Assembly: GCA_947247005.1 (NCBI GenBank)
Contig: OX365955.1
Location: forward strand, 7,946,001-8,010,000
From: Spisula solida
Taxonomy: Eukaryota > Mollusca > Bivalvia > Venerida > Mactridae
Direction of reading: 5' to 3'
DNA: 64,000 nucleotides
Both the position numbers and the translations under genes were made by a program. Numbering within the stretch: the first letter of the stretch is position 1; each line of letters opens with the position of its first letter. Shown here piece by piece: positions 42,501 to 57,500 of the stretch. The notes under the pieces are model-generated. The model made no database searches. It worked only from the letters and a program-made list of their open reading frames with translations, and was not told where the DNA came from.

Positions 42501-45500
42501 TTGATCTATTTAATTGGAGAATAAGGACAGCCAATCATAAAGCCTGTTACTGACCAAGAGTTTAATATGGTGTGATCTGATTGGTTGTCCTTATCCTTAA
42601 GTCAAGTAAGATCAATATTGAATACCACCCATTGAGTTCCACCATACATAACAGAGACAAGTTAGATCTACAAGTCTGAGCAACTGAATTACATATCAGA
42701 GATCTCTACAGCATTTCAATGGCCGCAGTTGTTATATTTTTTGGTTTATGGGAATTTTTTTTAATTTTACTGGGAGCTATGGAAGTAGATTGTATATCAA
42801 GAGGGTCCAAAAGGGTCCTAGGTCGCTTATACAAGTGCAGGTGAGCGACCTAAGACTCCCTTAGCCCTCTTAATATATATTTCATTTCCTAGTTTTGCTA
42901 TTTATTTGAACATAGACACATTCTATCTGGAAGAGACTAATCTAATTACTCAGACCAATGATCCATTTACATTCCCTATCATAGCACCATAATCATAGTA
43001 GTAACACAATCCCATAAACATTTATAAACAAGACCCATCCATAATCCAATACAAACCTTGGGAGAATTGAAATTGTGTCCGTGTGTCGATAAAAGTAATG
43101 TTCTCTCAATAATCAACATCTCCTATAGTGTTATGTATGGAGAGTATATCATGACTCTCAACCTTCTACTAACATTAACAGCTGATTCTTGTCTATATAT
43201 TTATAATCCCAGTTGTCTGTTCTCATAAGTGGGAGGTATCATGAAGATGCTCGAGGTGTTATTACAGCACAAATCTTAAAGACCGATATTGCACGATTTG
43301 CTCGCGAAAATTTATATATTGAACGCATGAACCTTGTAATATATTCATGCATAAAAATCAAGATCAGGTCAAATTCTCCAATTGATATCCTACTGAAGCT
43401 TTCTTTCAATAACTGACATATAACCAACAGATCCTAACACATTGATTCCCCATACAGCCTAATTCAATTTCATTCATTAAGATTTGAACCAAAATATTGC
43501 AGGATTAAGTTATACGATGTCAAACTAGCAATCTAACAATTTGTGACTATCAATACAATATTGTTATAGAATATTCCATTTTATCACATGAAACCCTATC
43601 TTCTATGTGATAACAACTCCAAGAACATTGTTCTCAAACGTGTAAGATAACAAATAACAACAGTGATTTTGGAATGAAACGCCCTAAGCTTAAATTCATT
43701 ACCTCTAGGGTTGTTTTGACCCAGTAACTATGGTAATGTGATAAAAAGAATCTGTTAATCGCTGTCATTAAGATCAACTCATGAAAACAAATTATTACCG
43801 GTAAGCTCGCCAAAGGCTTGCTAAATAACTTGTTGTTTTCTTGTTTGAGAAATGTTGATGTCAAAGACAACAACTCATGATATATGTTTTATATAATTAA
43901 TTCATGTATCAGGATACTGTGACTGAGCAGCCTCCATAATACCAAAATCTTAGCGACCAGTGGGACTTAGAACTTTTTTTTAAAAAATGACTTCCTGTGT
44001 ACAGTCCGGTTAGGATATTGTGAGAGTGACGTTGCCATTTATGTGCACATTACAACCATTGTCTGAACAGGTAGAGCGAATATAGTACATGTATGTTAGT
44101 TTAGCATTTAAATCATAACTGTCTTGATAAGCCTTTATAATTGGTTTTACACCGTCATAGTGGACTCGACCACTGTGTCACTCTATTCTTACCCTGACTG
44201 GACTATAGTTAACTGTAGTTACCTTGAGACCAGGTTTGTTAAGGTGGATCTGGTTGGATGTCTGTTGATTTGACCCTACCACGAATTTCCCGTTATCCTG
44301 GCTGCCTTGACTACCCTGTGAGCCGAACCTCTCCCGACCAATATTTGGACTAGGTGGCGGAACACGGGGCAGTCTAGGACTTGGTGGATTCAGTTCTTTA
44401 GGACTGCCCGTCAGCTTCTCCCTCGGACTGGGTGGAGTCATTCTATCCTTCGATGCCATTCTTTGTAATGAGCTAAAATATAGCAACATTTGTTTTATAA
44501 ATATTTGTTAAACTTAATTTTGTTACATGTCACATACCTTATAACGTAAAATACATGAGTCCAAGTACAAATGAAACTTACATACTGATAACAGACTAAA
44601 ACATAATACAAAACATATAAGTGCAATAAACTTCTTGAATTTGTACTTAAATATGAAACTAAATAGCTAACTCTTATTTTTGATACAAAGAGACCAATTT
44701 AATTATTTTGGTATGTCTCAGCCTTAGTTAAAAGTCTCTAATACACCTTCCTGAAACACTAAAACATCAGTAAGGTTAAATACGTTAAAAATTTCCTTAA
44801 TAGATAGAATAATGTATATTGATCTGTATTGTGTATTCCTTTGACTGGATTGAGGGGAGTCTGGAGTGGTACTCACCTTTGACTTGGAAGTGGGGGTCTT
44901 GGAGGCGGGACTTTATCTCGAGGACTTCGTTCTCGAGGACTACGTGGACTAGGCGGTCTCTCGTAGGATTCAAAGGCGGAGTTAATACTCTTATTCAATG
45001 GTTGAAGAGGGGGTCTACCTGTCTTCCCAGGGGGTGGGGAGCTACCTGAACCACTGCTGTCCTGGTGCCTGCAACACATACACTTACATTAATAAAATAC
45101 ACATGTATTTTACATTCATATGTTCAACCATTGATATTATCATATGATATAACAAAGTTACATATGAGTTGATACAAAAATAATCAGTTCAACTGAATAC
45201 AATGTAAATGGTTTTGAACTCCATAAAATTCCTCTGCTTTAGGTAATATGTTTTACAGCAGACAGTACGGCACATGACACCTAGGTTGCCATTGACAACC
45301 GGGCAGGGACACTATCTCTCTGTATATCATTCTAAACTGGAACCTGGATTTATAATTGACAAATAAAACTTAGGTCTCCCACAAGGGGCTGTAACTCTGA
45401 CAAACATCACCCAACTTAAAAATTCCTGACAATAGGAACAACTAGGCTTGGTACCAAGAATTCATATGAAGTTTCATGGAAATCCAAAAAACCAGTGTAA

Positions 45501-48500
45501 AAGGAGAACAAGCACAGATACCTTTGTTACAGACAGATATCCAAACATCCAGCACAAAATCAAAATGTCTCCCACACTATATGAGAGAAAGAGCATTCTC
45601 TATCTTAAACCACTTAACAAATCAGAGGTAATCTCTACCTTAAACCACTTAACAAATCAGAGGTAACCTCTACCTTAAACCACTTAACAAATCAGAGGTA
45701 ATCTCTACCTTAAACCATTTAACAAATCAGAGGTCATCTCTACCTTAAACCATTTAACAAATCAGAGGTCATCTCTACCTTAAACCATTTAACAAATCAG
45801 AGGTCATCTCTACCTTAAACCACTTAACAAATCAGAGGTAATCTCTACCTTAAACCACTTAACAAATCAGACGTAATCTTTACCTAAATCCACTTAACAA
45901 ATCAGACTTAATCTCTACCTAAATCCACTTAACAAATTATAGGTGAGACATACCAATGATCGAACGTGGCAATGATTGAATGTTGCAATGTTAACGTCAG
46001 GACAGCTTAACCCTGCAAGTGGGACAACTAGAAAGTTACCGCTCTCCAGAATTAATGACTACCGATACATCTAAATGATGCAATGTTTACGTCAGGACAC
46101 AATTAATCAATGTGCGGGACAACTAGAAAGTTACCGCTCTCCAGAATTAATGACTACCGATACATCTAAATGATGCAATGTTTACGTCAGGACACAATAA
46201 ACCCTGCAAGTGGGACAACTAGAAAGTTACCACTCTCCAGAATTAATGACTACCGATACATCTAAATGATGCAATGTTTACGTCAGGACAGAATAAACCC
46301 TGCAAGTGGGACAACTAGAAAGTTACCGTTCTCCAGAATTAATGACTACCGATACATCTAAAGTAAGAATCAATTATGCATAACAAAAAACTCCCACATT
46401 TGGGAATGATGTCTTCGAATCACAAATCTCAGGAATCATATAAAATATTTCGGTTGCCATGGAGCTAAATGCAAACGGTGCACAATATTCAAATGTTAAT
46501 GGTAAAATCTTGCAAGGCAAGTAATGCACATGTCTATATGGGAAATTGTTTTCTTTCTTTGCTGCTTCAAATCTAATTATACTGAAGCAAATGGGTCTAC
46601 TATTAACGTGGTTAGGTTAGCACAGGGGAAATATTGGAAGAATTTTGCAAAATACGAAATATTGGAGAATTATACAAACTTACAAAATTATCAATTCCAC
46701 ACAATACGAATCACAATGCACAATATGGCTCGAAATTGCGGTCTTAATTTTGAGGTGGTAACTATACTAAGGTTGTCTTATGTAACATATTCACTGTTGC
46801 AGTCACTGCAGAGAATTGTCAGCTTATTCAACCCAAAGCTCATTCAATCCCAGAACTGCAAATATTATTCAACCCCAACCCTAGTACTATCCAACCCCAA
46901 GGCTTTTTAGACCCCAAGATTTAGAAGCTTTTTAGACCCCATGCCAAAATTATTTCTTAAATGTTTTAATTAGATTATTGTTAAATATTTCAACGACACC
47001 TTTTTGAAGCACACACATATACTGGTACTTACACAATTCTATGTTTTCCTGTTGGTGTAATATTGCCAGAGTCATATCTGAACTCCTTGGATGTTTCCTA
47101 TAATAGAGAAATATACAGGTTAATGTATAACAGTAATGGAAAAGCATACTTCCTAGTCAATCAACAAACAAAGAGATATTTGTAAAGCTATTTATGCTCT
47201 ACTACTCAGGCAAAATGCCCAATCTTGAAAAATGAGTTGAAAGTCAGTTACGGATGCCATTAGCACACATCCCTACAGCCAACTGTTTCAATCATTGTTC
47301 TATCGTAAAAATTCAGCTTATGGCCATAACTTTGTCAATCGATTCTTTGATTTTTTTCATCAAATAACTCTTTCTAGTGCAGCAAATCCGGATTTCCGGA
47401 TTATTCCAGAACAGTAGGACCCCTGACTACTACAGGCAGCCAAGCAGTCATTCCTGTTCAAGTGACTGTAACCTTAACTTACTGACCTCAAAACAATAGC
47501 TTCAATCTACACACCATTACTGACTTCCTTACCACATTTAGAACTGTAGACTCAAGCATTCTCTAGATATCTATCGGGCACCAGGAGATGTTCTACGGAT
47601 GGACCGACATATTGACATGTGCAAAGTGATATACTAAGCTTCTCCTGTTTGTGTTGTTTAATCAGGCCCCGATCTCCTGAAGGATCTCAATTTGAGCTTA
47701 ATCTCATCTCACATATTCTGATTTATGTTTGAAGTAATTTCCATGGGAGGCTGGACTCAAAATTTGCATGACAAAAAAGACATATTATTCTGAGTTTATT
47801 GCAGACAAATGTCAAGATCCCCAATTTCGGATGTAAAATTCAGACTCTGATTTGAGCAAAATCTCAATTTGAGCTGAGATTTCTACTTGAGATGCTTCGT
47901 AAGATTGGGGCCAGGTTTAACGCTGTTTTTCAACAATTTTTCAGTAATATATCGTTCAAGTTTTTCTGGACTGTATTTTAATCACTTCTACATGGAACTT
48001 AGCAAGTCAACACAGCTGTCACATTTTCATGGATGGCGATGACTTGCTTTGATTGGAAATCAAACCCAGATCACTAGTTACAAATCTAGCACACTAACTA
48101 CAGGACCACAGTCGCTGCTCCACACTTCTATAAATGGCGACACCACAAACAGAAAATCTAGGTTAACTTTCACTAGTTGCCTAATTTCAATGTTTAATTT
48201 TGGACCAAACATTAACTAACTGGCAAAATGATTTCTTTTTTCTGTTTCATGTAACTACAAAAAGCACAAACCATTTCTTTGATATTTGGGTTGGACACGG
48301 CAACAGAGTCAGGTTCCGGGGCATATCGGGGACTACTAGAGTATGAACTGTCCGAGGAGTCTCCACCGTCATCCTCACTATCATTCTGAGAGTGGGCGGA
48401 GTCACTCAGTGGTAACGATGAATCAGGAAGCTGCAGTTTGTCAGGTGGGTGATATACCTTAGATTCATCGACCGCCAGTACTTGATTTTCTGGAAGAAAT

Positions 48501-51500
48501 GCTGAAAGCAGAACAGCAGGATTTACGTGTTAAAATAATGGCCTATAACCCCAACACCCGCATAATCAGGCCCCTATTCACAAAGTTTTAGTTTTTATTC
48601 TAAAGTAATTATCTTAATCATAAATATTTCTCTCAGAAATAAAAAAAATCTCAAATGTTCTCACTGTTTTTATAGTGAAAAACAAAGAAAATCCATCACG
48701 GATAAAAACTATCCTAATTCATAAATTATTGAATAAACCTGTTTTTCTTAGCCAATGATTTATAAGCACCTTTGTGGATACGGGCCTGCGTGTATAATAT
48801 AACATGTTTACCATAAAACATAACAATCTTGTTTTTAATCAAGAAAAGCCATTATAAACAAAGATGTTTCTGGCAGCCAAATAGTCAGTAATTTTAAAAC
48901 CAATGGCGACCTTTGACCTACTAACCTGAAAAGCAATAGGGTCATGGTGACCTACTTCCCTATAAATTTAAAGATCCTGGGCCCTACAGTTCTCAACTTA
49001 TTAATCAGAAACAGTTTGATCTATTCATCCATGTTAAAGGTCCAGTGACATTTTACCTACTGACCACTTTGTATCTAAAGAGGGATGGTGTCCAACCTCC
49101 CTATTAAGTTAGAAGATTCTAGGCCCAACTGTTCTCGAGTTATTGATCGGAAACCATTTGGTCTACTTGCAACAGACAAACAGACGGACCAAGCGCCATG
49201 TGCAAAGCAATATAAACCTTAATCAAAGATAGAGGGCATGAATATTCTAAAAGGCGGAATAGTTGGCATGACTTGTTATTTTCAAGGGCTTCGTTTTTTC
49301 TCTCAGGATAGCTAGATAGGTTTTTGAACTTAGGGTGGAGACTTAACGAAAATACGATTTGGTATGGCACAAAACTTATTAAGGACCTCCTCTCTTATAT
49401 ACATACATGGAGTATCTCCGTCAATTTCGCTGTTTACCATATCTGTAACAAAGTCACTGAGGGATGAATATGACGAGGACGTCGACTCGGCACCATCACT
49501 GTCACTGCCACTCTCATCTAGAAACAACATTCAAATATTTTTTTATTTTATACTCACATTTAGCAAATTTTGAACTTTGGAGATGTTTAGCGTGCAGAAA
49601 TATTTGCATTTCTCTTATCCTTAGTATAAACAGAAATTTATGCTAGGGAATTGTTAACGAAATTTAGCTTTACACTAGGGGGATTGTTAACAAATTTTAG
49701 ATTTACACAAGGGGGATTGTTAACAAATTTTAGATTTATACAAGGGGAATTGTTAGCGAATTTTAGCTTTACACTAGGGAATTGTTAGCAAATTTTAGAT
49801 TTACACTAGGGGAATTGTTAACAAATTTCAGATTTACTCTAGGGGAATTGTTAACAAATTTTAGATTTACACTAGGGGCATTGTTAGCAAATTTTAGATT
49901 TACAATAGGGGAATTGTTAACAAATTTTAGATTTACACTAGGGGAATTGTTAGCAAATTTTAGATTTACAATAGGGGAATTGTTAACAAATTTTAGATTT
50001 ACAATAGGGGCATTGTTAGCAAATTTTAGATTTACAATAGGGGAATTGTTAACAAATTTTAGATTTACACAAGGGGCATTGTTAGCAAATTTTAGAAAAT
50101 TTGCGAAAATTGCATCGTGCATCTTCACATGCTCACTTGTTCACTTACTCATTTATTTATATAATAAGTTATCACAGATGAAGATCATAGATCATTGAAG
50201 TTAATAAATAAAGCAAACATTAAGGTAAAGAGACGTGCTCACGATAAACAGATGTCACCACACAAGCACTGCAGCAGGTACCGTACTATTCCAAGTATTG
50301 CCCGCAATATTATCAACCCACAATTTGAACCATGGAAACATTGGGTGCGTCCTTTACAGATTTAGATTTGGAATGGCCATATTCTTTTGTTTATTTTCAC
50401 AACTGTTTGCGTTGAACATTTTTTCTTTGAATCTTCTCTCAATTTTACCTGCATCCAATACACAGCCGTGTGCAATACTTGAAAAAATACGGTATCCATG
50501 TACAATGTGTGTCCTTTGTTGTACCTTCCACTATGGATACATTCATGTGTAACAAGTTTGCTTTATATTTAATATAATATTATATACCTGTTGGATATTT
50601 TCGTCACTGACAACTTCTGTAGCCAAACTTAGGGCAGCTCCTAAATATGAATTCTCATATTTATTTTATATTTGATGTAATATCATTTACCTGTTGGATA
50701 TTCGTCACTGACAATTTCTGTTGCTGAACTAAGTGCGGCCCCTAAAGATGAATTCTCGTCATATACTTTGAATGTTATAGGTTGCAGTTGATTGGCATAC
50801 CATTTTGCTTTGTCCCCAATTAATAAGGGATCAAACACTGATGTCTGAACTCGTAGGAATGCTACATTTTGGGGACAAAGGGCCCATTCTGCAAAAAACT
50901 CAACAGCCTGAAAAAAAGCAAAATAACAATTACTTCACACACAGGAAAATGTGCCCATACACTTTTACAACAATTAGAATAATATTGTGGAGATATATAT
51001 TAACACAAGAACAGCAAACATGGAGTTTCACAACTTCTCTATGGTATAACTATGTTATAACAAGAGTTGTGTCTCAACGACACCCCATTGGATGTTACAA
51101 GAGTTGTGTCTCAACGACACCCTATGGGATGTTACAACGGTAGTTGTATCTCCACGACACCCTATGGGATGTTACAACGGGAGTTGTGTCTCAATGACAG
51201 CTCTATAGGATGTTATAACAAGAGTTGTGTCTCAACGACAGTGTCTCACTGACACCCTATGGGATGCTTCAACTGGAGTTGTGTCTCACTGACACCCTAT
51301 GGGATGCTTCAACTGGAGTTGTGTCTCACTGACACCCTATGGGATGCTTCAACTAGAGTTGTGTCTCACTGACACCCTATGGGATGTTTCAACTGGAGTT
51401 GTGTCTCACTGACACCCTATGGGATGTTTCAACTGGAGTTGTGTCTCACTGACACCCTATGGGATGTTACAACAAGAGTTGTGTCTCAAGATGTTACAAC

Positions 51501-54500
51501 AAGAATTGTGTCTCACTGACACCCTATGGGATGTTACAACAAGAGTTGTGTCTCAATGACACCCTATAGGATGTTACCACAAGAATTGTGTCTCAATGAC
51601 ACCCTATAGGATGTTACATCAAGAATTGTGTCTCACTGACACCCTATGGGATGTTACAACAAGAGTTGTATCTCAATGACACCCTATAGGATGTTACAAC
51701 AAGTGTTGTGTCTCAATGACACCCTATGGGATGTTACAACAAGTGTTGTGTCTCAATGACACCCTATGGGATGTTACAACAAGTGTTGTGTCTCAATGAC
51801 ACCCTATGGGATGTTACAACAAGTGTTGTGTCTCAATGACACCCTATAGGATGTTACAACAAGTGTTGTGTCTCAATGACACCCTATGGGATGTTACAAC
51901 AAGTGTTGTGTCTCAATGACACCCTATGGGATGTTACAACAAGTGTTGTGTCTCAATGACACCCTATGGGATGTTACAACAAGAGTTGTATATCAACGAC
52001 ATCCCTATGGGATGTTACAACAAGATTTGTGTCTCACTGACACCATATGGGACTCAACAACACCCTATGGGATGTTATAACAGGAGTTGTATCTCATAGT
52101 GCTTGTAACATGCATTGAGATGTCCAGAGAAAACTTATACTGTAACAGGTGACTTCAGGCCATTCTGAACCATCTATTCTTCTATATATAATCTAAAGAT
52201 TCCCAATGAACTGCAGTATTATTATTCCACACAACACGCAAGTTATTTCCCTGAATATAAAATGAGACAAACTATAGTGAGAAACGAAAATTCTGCCATC
52301 TTAGACAGTGTAAAAACACCCTGGAACAATAAATGGTATATTTTAGACAAACAATTACTTGTGTATGATAGACTGAACATTAACCATTCACTCATACCCA
52401 CCCTCTGGGGGGATCAGTTATTTCACACCCACTCTTTCCTACCCTCAGGGGGGAGGGGGGTCAGTTATTTGTATTAATTTTGTCAGCCAATTCCTAGCAT
52501 TTCCAGGAACCAGGCTAGTATTGTGCCACTTAATTACCGTAGCTGGGATATTATGGATACACTAATAGTCATGTTTATGCAGTAGCAGTGAGCATGCAGC
52601 TGCAGAACCAGCAATTTCTCAACACGTGGAGGAAAATCAACAATATGGTCAAATTTTCGTGGAATCCTGCTTGAACTGGATTACGTCCAGGGCTATTAAT
52701 GTACACTGCCAATATTTCAGTCATATGGAGACTATCCATGGCTGCAGTCACATTATCCTGACAATGAACCAACCAGTCCTAGAATTGTCAACAACTCTGG
52801 TATGTTGCAGCCTCTAGGACAACTAGTGTACTCAGAGGTTCCATTTGACTCAGGAGTAGGGATTTTGACCCTCAAAATTTCAAACAAGCCACATTTTAAC
52901 ACTCAAGGTTTTGAATTGAAGGGTCATTTTCTCTCATATTTTAACTATAAAATGATGAAATTTAGTCAAAAGTATCAAAATGACCCTTCAGATTCAGAAG
53001 CTAGTGGAACCCCGGATACTGACAAAAACATGTCTGAAATCTACTTAAGTACAGCTGATTTTATACTACCCATTCCTTTCAACCCAAAACATAGAAAAAC
53101 AAACATTCTATAATTAATTTTCCCCTGAAATATTTTCTCTTCAAGTGACATTTGAAATATCAGTTTCAGGTTAACTATGATAATGAATCACATCAATTAA
53201 CGAGTTCATTCACTTAATGAGGAGCAGGATTTATCCTAAATAATCAAACAAGATGAACTTTTAATCAGAAAAAAAACACCCCAAGACAATACGAGCAAAA
53301 ACATACCACTAGCGTGAGATCTTAGTAAAATAAACAGACTTTGATGAATTTTACTTGAATATTGCTACACATTATTCATTAGAATTACTTGTAATTAAAA
53401 TGCTTTTTAAAGAACATTCTTTTTGTGTTTTCCGCTGCAGTAGTAGTATGGGCCATTCGGTATTATCTCTGCAAAATTAGCTTATAACCTCCGGCTTCGA
53501 GGGAAGAGACAGAAACTTTGTGCGATTCAAGGAATCCGGATGTGTTGCCCTAGCTCTTACCAAATAGACTCCTTGGCTCTTTAACATGCCTGGTGTATAG
53601 CACCAATACAGCTTAGATCCTGCACTAACCATTCTACTACCCATAAGAACATTCAAGTTCTAAACTTACATGTATATTACATATTGGCTCAACACACAGA
53701 CTATAGGTATGATAGGCTGTGTTCAGTTTCCAAATTATTAGACTCGGATGTTACATTTAACCAGGGTATGAAATTTGAAACAGTTCAAATTCCAGCCATA
53801 AGCTACTGTAACAGTGTTTCATTTTGGTGTGAGGTCCTGACTTTGGACTCCTTAAATTTTGAAACACTTTATTTATACATAGTGGGTTTTCATAAACAAA
53901 ATGAAACACTGAAGCAATATACAAATACAAATACTTGTCATTTATATAGAGCAAAAAATAAAAATGGACGGTACAAGCGTTAGCATATATCTAGTATTTC
54001 AACATACCTGAGTTCTAGCAAGCCTGTGTGTAAAATGTGTAGCATGTATCTAATATTTCAACATACCTGAGTTCTAGCAAGCCTGTGTGTAAAATGTGTA
54101 GCATGTATCTAGTATTTCAACATACCTGAGTTCTAGCAAGCCTGTGTGTATCTAGTATTTCAACATACCTGAGTTCTAGCAAGCCTGTGTGTATCTAGTA
54201 TTTCAACATACCTGTGTTCTAGCAAGCCTGTGTGTATCTAGTATTTCAACATACCTGAGTTCTAGCAAGCCTGTGTGTATCTAATATTTCAACATACCTG
54301 TGTTCTAGCAAGCCTGTGTGTATCTAGTATTTCAACATACCTGAGTTCTAGCAAGCCTGTGTGTATCTAGTATTTCAACATACCTGTGTTCTAGCAAGCC
54401 TGTGTGTAAAATGTGTCTTGAGAGGCCGAGCTTTAAGAAAGCTATAGAGCTGGAAGGCAACAACAGCACGAGGATAGAGACGTAATGTACGAGTATGTTC

Positions 54501-57500
54501 AGTAAAGTTCCCTAATGTATTTGATGAGTTGAAGAATCTAACCTGAAAAGGAAATAAGAACATGTGAGAACAAGTCACGAAGAATTGCAAGCAATACAGA
54601 AGTCCCCTACGGCCTTTTTTTCGATGTTTCTGTTGTCATAGCAACCTCAATTTTTGTCAGAATAAAAAATATTTAGATTGACATACTCTTAATTGGCACC
54701 TACCTACATACCAAGTTTCATAAACATAGCTTGGAAACTGAATAAGTTATGGCAGGATCCAGATTTATTTTGAAGGATGGACGGAGGGCAAACCGGATAG
54801 GGGACTTAAATTAAGGACATATTTATAACCATTTCTTTGTACAGAATCTGTATCTGAAAATTGTTTTATGAAGTTGTTTTATGCAAAGACCTAAATATAC
54901 AAAGTTGTTTAAGAAGAAGCTTTGCTCTTCAAAATAAGATATTGGTCATTAAAAACAGATGACAAACAAGAGCGTTAATGCAAAATATCAGAATCTGCTG
55001 CATGCTATTTTGCATTTTCTCTCCCTTTTCAATTAAGTGTCCAATCTGTGTATATTAAGGTCTTTGTTTTATGTGAGGACTACCCAGTCACATTATCCTG
55101 ACAAAGGGCAACCCAGCAGTCACATGTTGACTACCCAGTCACATTATCCTGACACCGGGCAAACCAGCAGTTACATGTTGACTACCCAGTCACATTATCC
55201 TGACACCGGGCAAACCAGCAGTTACATGTTGACTACCCAGTCACATTATCCTGACACAGGGCAAACCAGCAGTTACATGTTGACTACCCAGTCACATTAT
55301 CCTGACACCGGGCAAACCAGCAGTCACATGTTGACTACCCAGTCACTTTATCCTGACACAGGGCAAACCAGCAGTTACATGTTGACTACCCAGTCACATT
55401 ATCCTGACACAGGGCAAACCAGCAGTCACATGTTGACTACCCAGCCAAATTATCCTGACACAGGGCAAACCAGCAGTCACATGTTGACTACCCAGCCAAA
55501 TTATCCTGACACAGGGCAAACCAGCAGTTACATGTTGACTACCCAGTCACATTATCCTGACACCTGGCAAACCAGCAGTCACATGTTGACTACCCAGTCA
55601 CATTATCCTGACACCGGGCAAACCAGCAGTTACATGTTGACTACCCAGCCAAATTATCCTGACACCGGGCAAACCAGCAGTCACATGTTGACTACCCAGC
55701 CAAATTATCCTGACACTGGACAAACCAGCAGTTACATGTTGACTACCCAGCCAAATTATCCTGACACCGGGCAAACCAGCAGTTACATGTTGACTACCCA
55801 GTCACATTATCCTGACACTGGACAAACCAGCAGTTACATGTTGACTACCCAGTCACATTATCCTGACACAGGGCAAACCAGCAGTTACATGAACCCTAAC
55901 AACCAACAACAACATTAGTATTCCTCGCAGTAAAGTACTAACATTCAGCAAAGTCATGTATTCAAAGTATTCGGACATTATTCACATAACCTTTCAGACG
56001 TTCTTTTTAAAATCAAAGCTTATTTACCACAACCAGACAAAAAGCTAATAGAAAATGTCAAACAAAGTTTGCTAGATAAAGGCAAGGGTCAAAGTGCTAA
56101 TAGAATAGCATTGATTAGTGAACCTCCGATTTCAATATTGGACAATATTCACAATATCTACCTCAATGGTTCATACAATCAATGAAGACAAAGTCAGTTT
56201 ATAGGTTATTCCCACAAAATGGAAATTGTCCCCAATGGGTGCAACATGGTGTATCTCACTTTACGATACAGTCCCCACCAAAAATAAGTATACAGTTACA
56301 AAATTAAACTTGGTTAAATTATTCATCTGATTTTCAGATGGTCACGATTATACTAGTTTCTGTAACAAGTCAGTTACTAAATAAGTGAAAAGGAGATAAA
56401 AAAGATGAAGATGTTCTAAATTAAAATGACCATGTGATCCAATAGGCTGAATTTCCCATCATTTTATGACTGAAGTTACCTTTCAAGTCAGACAAAGAAA
56501 CTTGATACTTTTCACCTAGGGTACCAATCAATCTAGGGTCTTTACACTTAATAAAGAAATATATTCCTTGTTCCTTCATAAATAATGTTGCTTTATGCAC
56601 TGTTCTGCAAATAGTATTATAACAGATCTATGAGTAAATGGGGAAAATAACGTCTGTATACTTATTTTTGGTGGACAGTGTATATATTGAAATACAACAA
56701 GTTGCAGCAAAGCGACGAAACGTCTAACTAACTGGTCAAGGACGAAACTAACTAATACATTATACATAGTGTGACAAATAATTTCGCCAACTATTGTTTG
56801 CTATAGCGCACACAGCATAGCTAAAATAAATACAAGTTACTAAGGCAAGGTCATCTCCCACTGGCATACTTATTTATTTATCTACTTGAATTATGATCGT
56901 AAAATACATAATTGGTGCCGGCACCAGATGTCACCTCCGTGATTTATGTCAATGTCACACAGGAAATGAATCGTATCACAAATATACCAACTTCCCTTGT
57001 TGCATAATCAATATGGGATAAAAAACAACAACAAAGGGTAAAAATTAATTAAGAAATTTGCATAAATATAGAAAGCCAACAGTTATGCAAATATTAATCA
57101 GATATCATTGTGTGCTATTTCCATAACAACTGGTGCTTATTACAACAGGCAAGGTTATTGGATTACATGAAAAGATTAATATCACTGATAAGTGATTCAG
57201 CCAATACACATTTTTTCTCATTGGAATTTGCACAAACAAAATTATTACAGTGCAACCTCTCGAGAATGGTTCTCTTTTCCCAGAGTTAAGCTTTAAAGTG
57301 CAGCCATCTTTTGGCAACAAGACAGGCCCTCGTTGGCACACCATCATAATATTATTTAAAATGGTCCTTGCTTGAGCAACATGCTTATGTAACAGTGTTT
57401 CCAGAGTGGCATTCCCTTAAGCAACAACTTCTCTGGAGCAGCCATCTCTTGAGCAACAATCAGTCCAGAATGGCCCTATCTTAAGCAACAACCTCTCAAG

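Noticed and set aside
46524..46910. 128-codon plus-strand ORF
   Set aside because: No conserved motif, no splice signals, and antisense within a MADD intron. It cannot be excluded as a small gene but there is no support.
49769..50198. Opposed 119- and 138-codon ORFs on both strands
   Set aside because: Both are shadows of the 33-bp minisatellite.
55037..55918. 293-codon plus-strand ORF
   Set aside because: It is entirely the 51-bp tandem repeat, whose length is a multiple of three. The core is a dispersed repeat, and it is antisense within a MADD intron.
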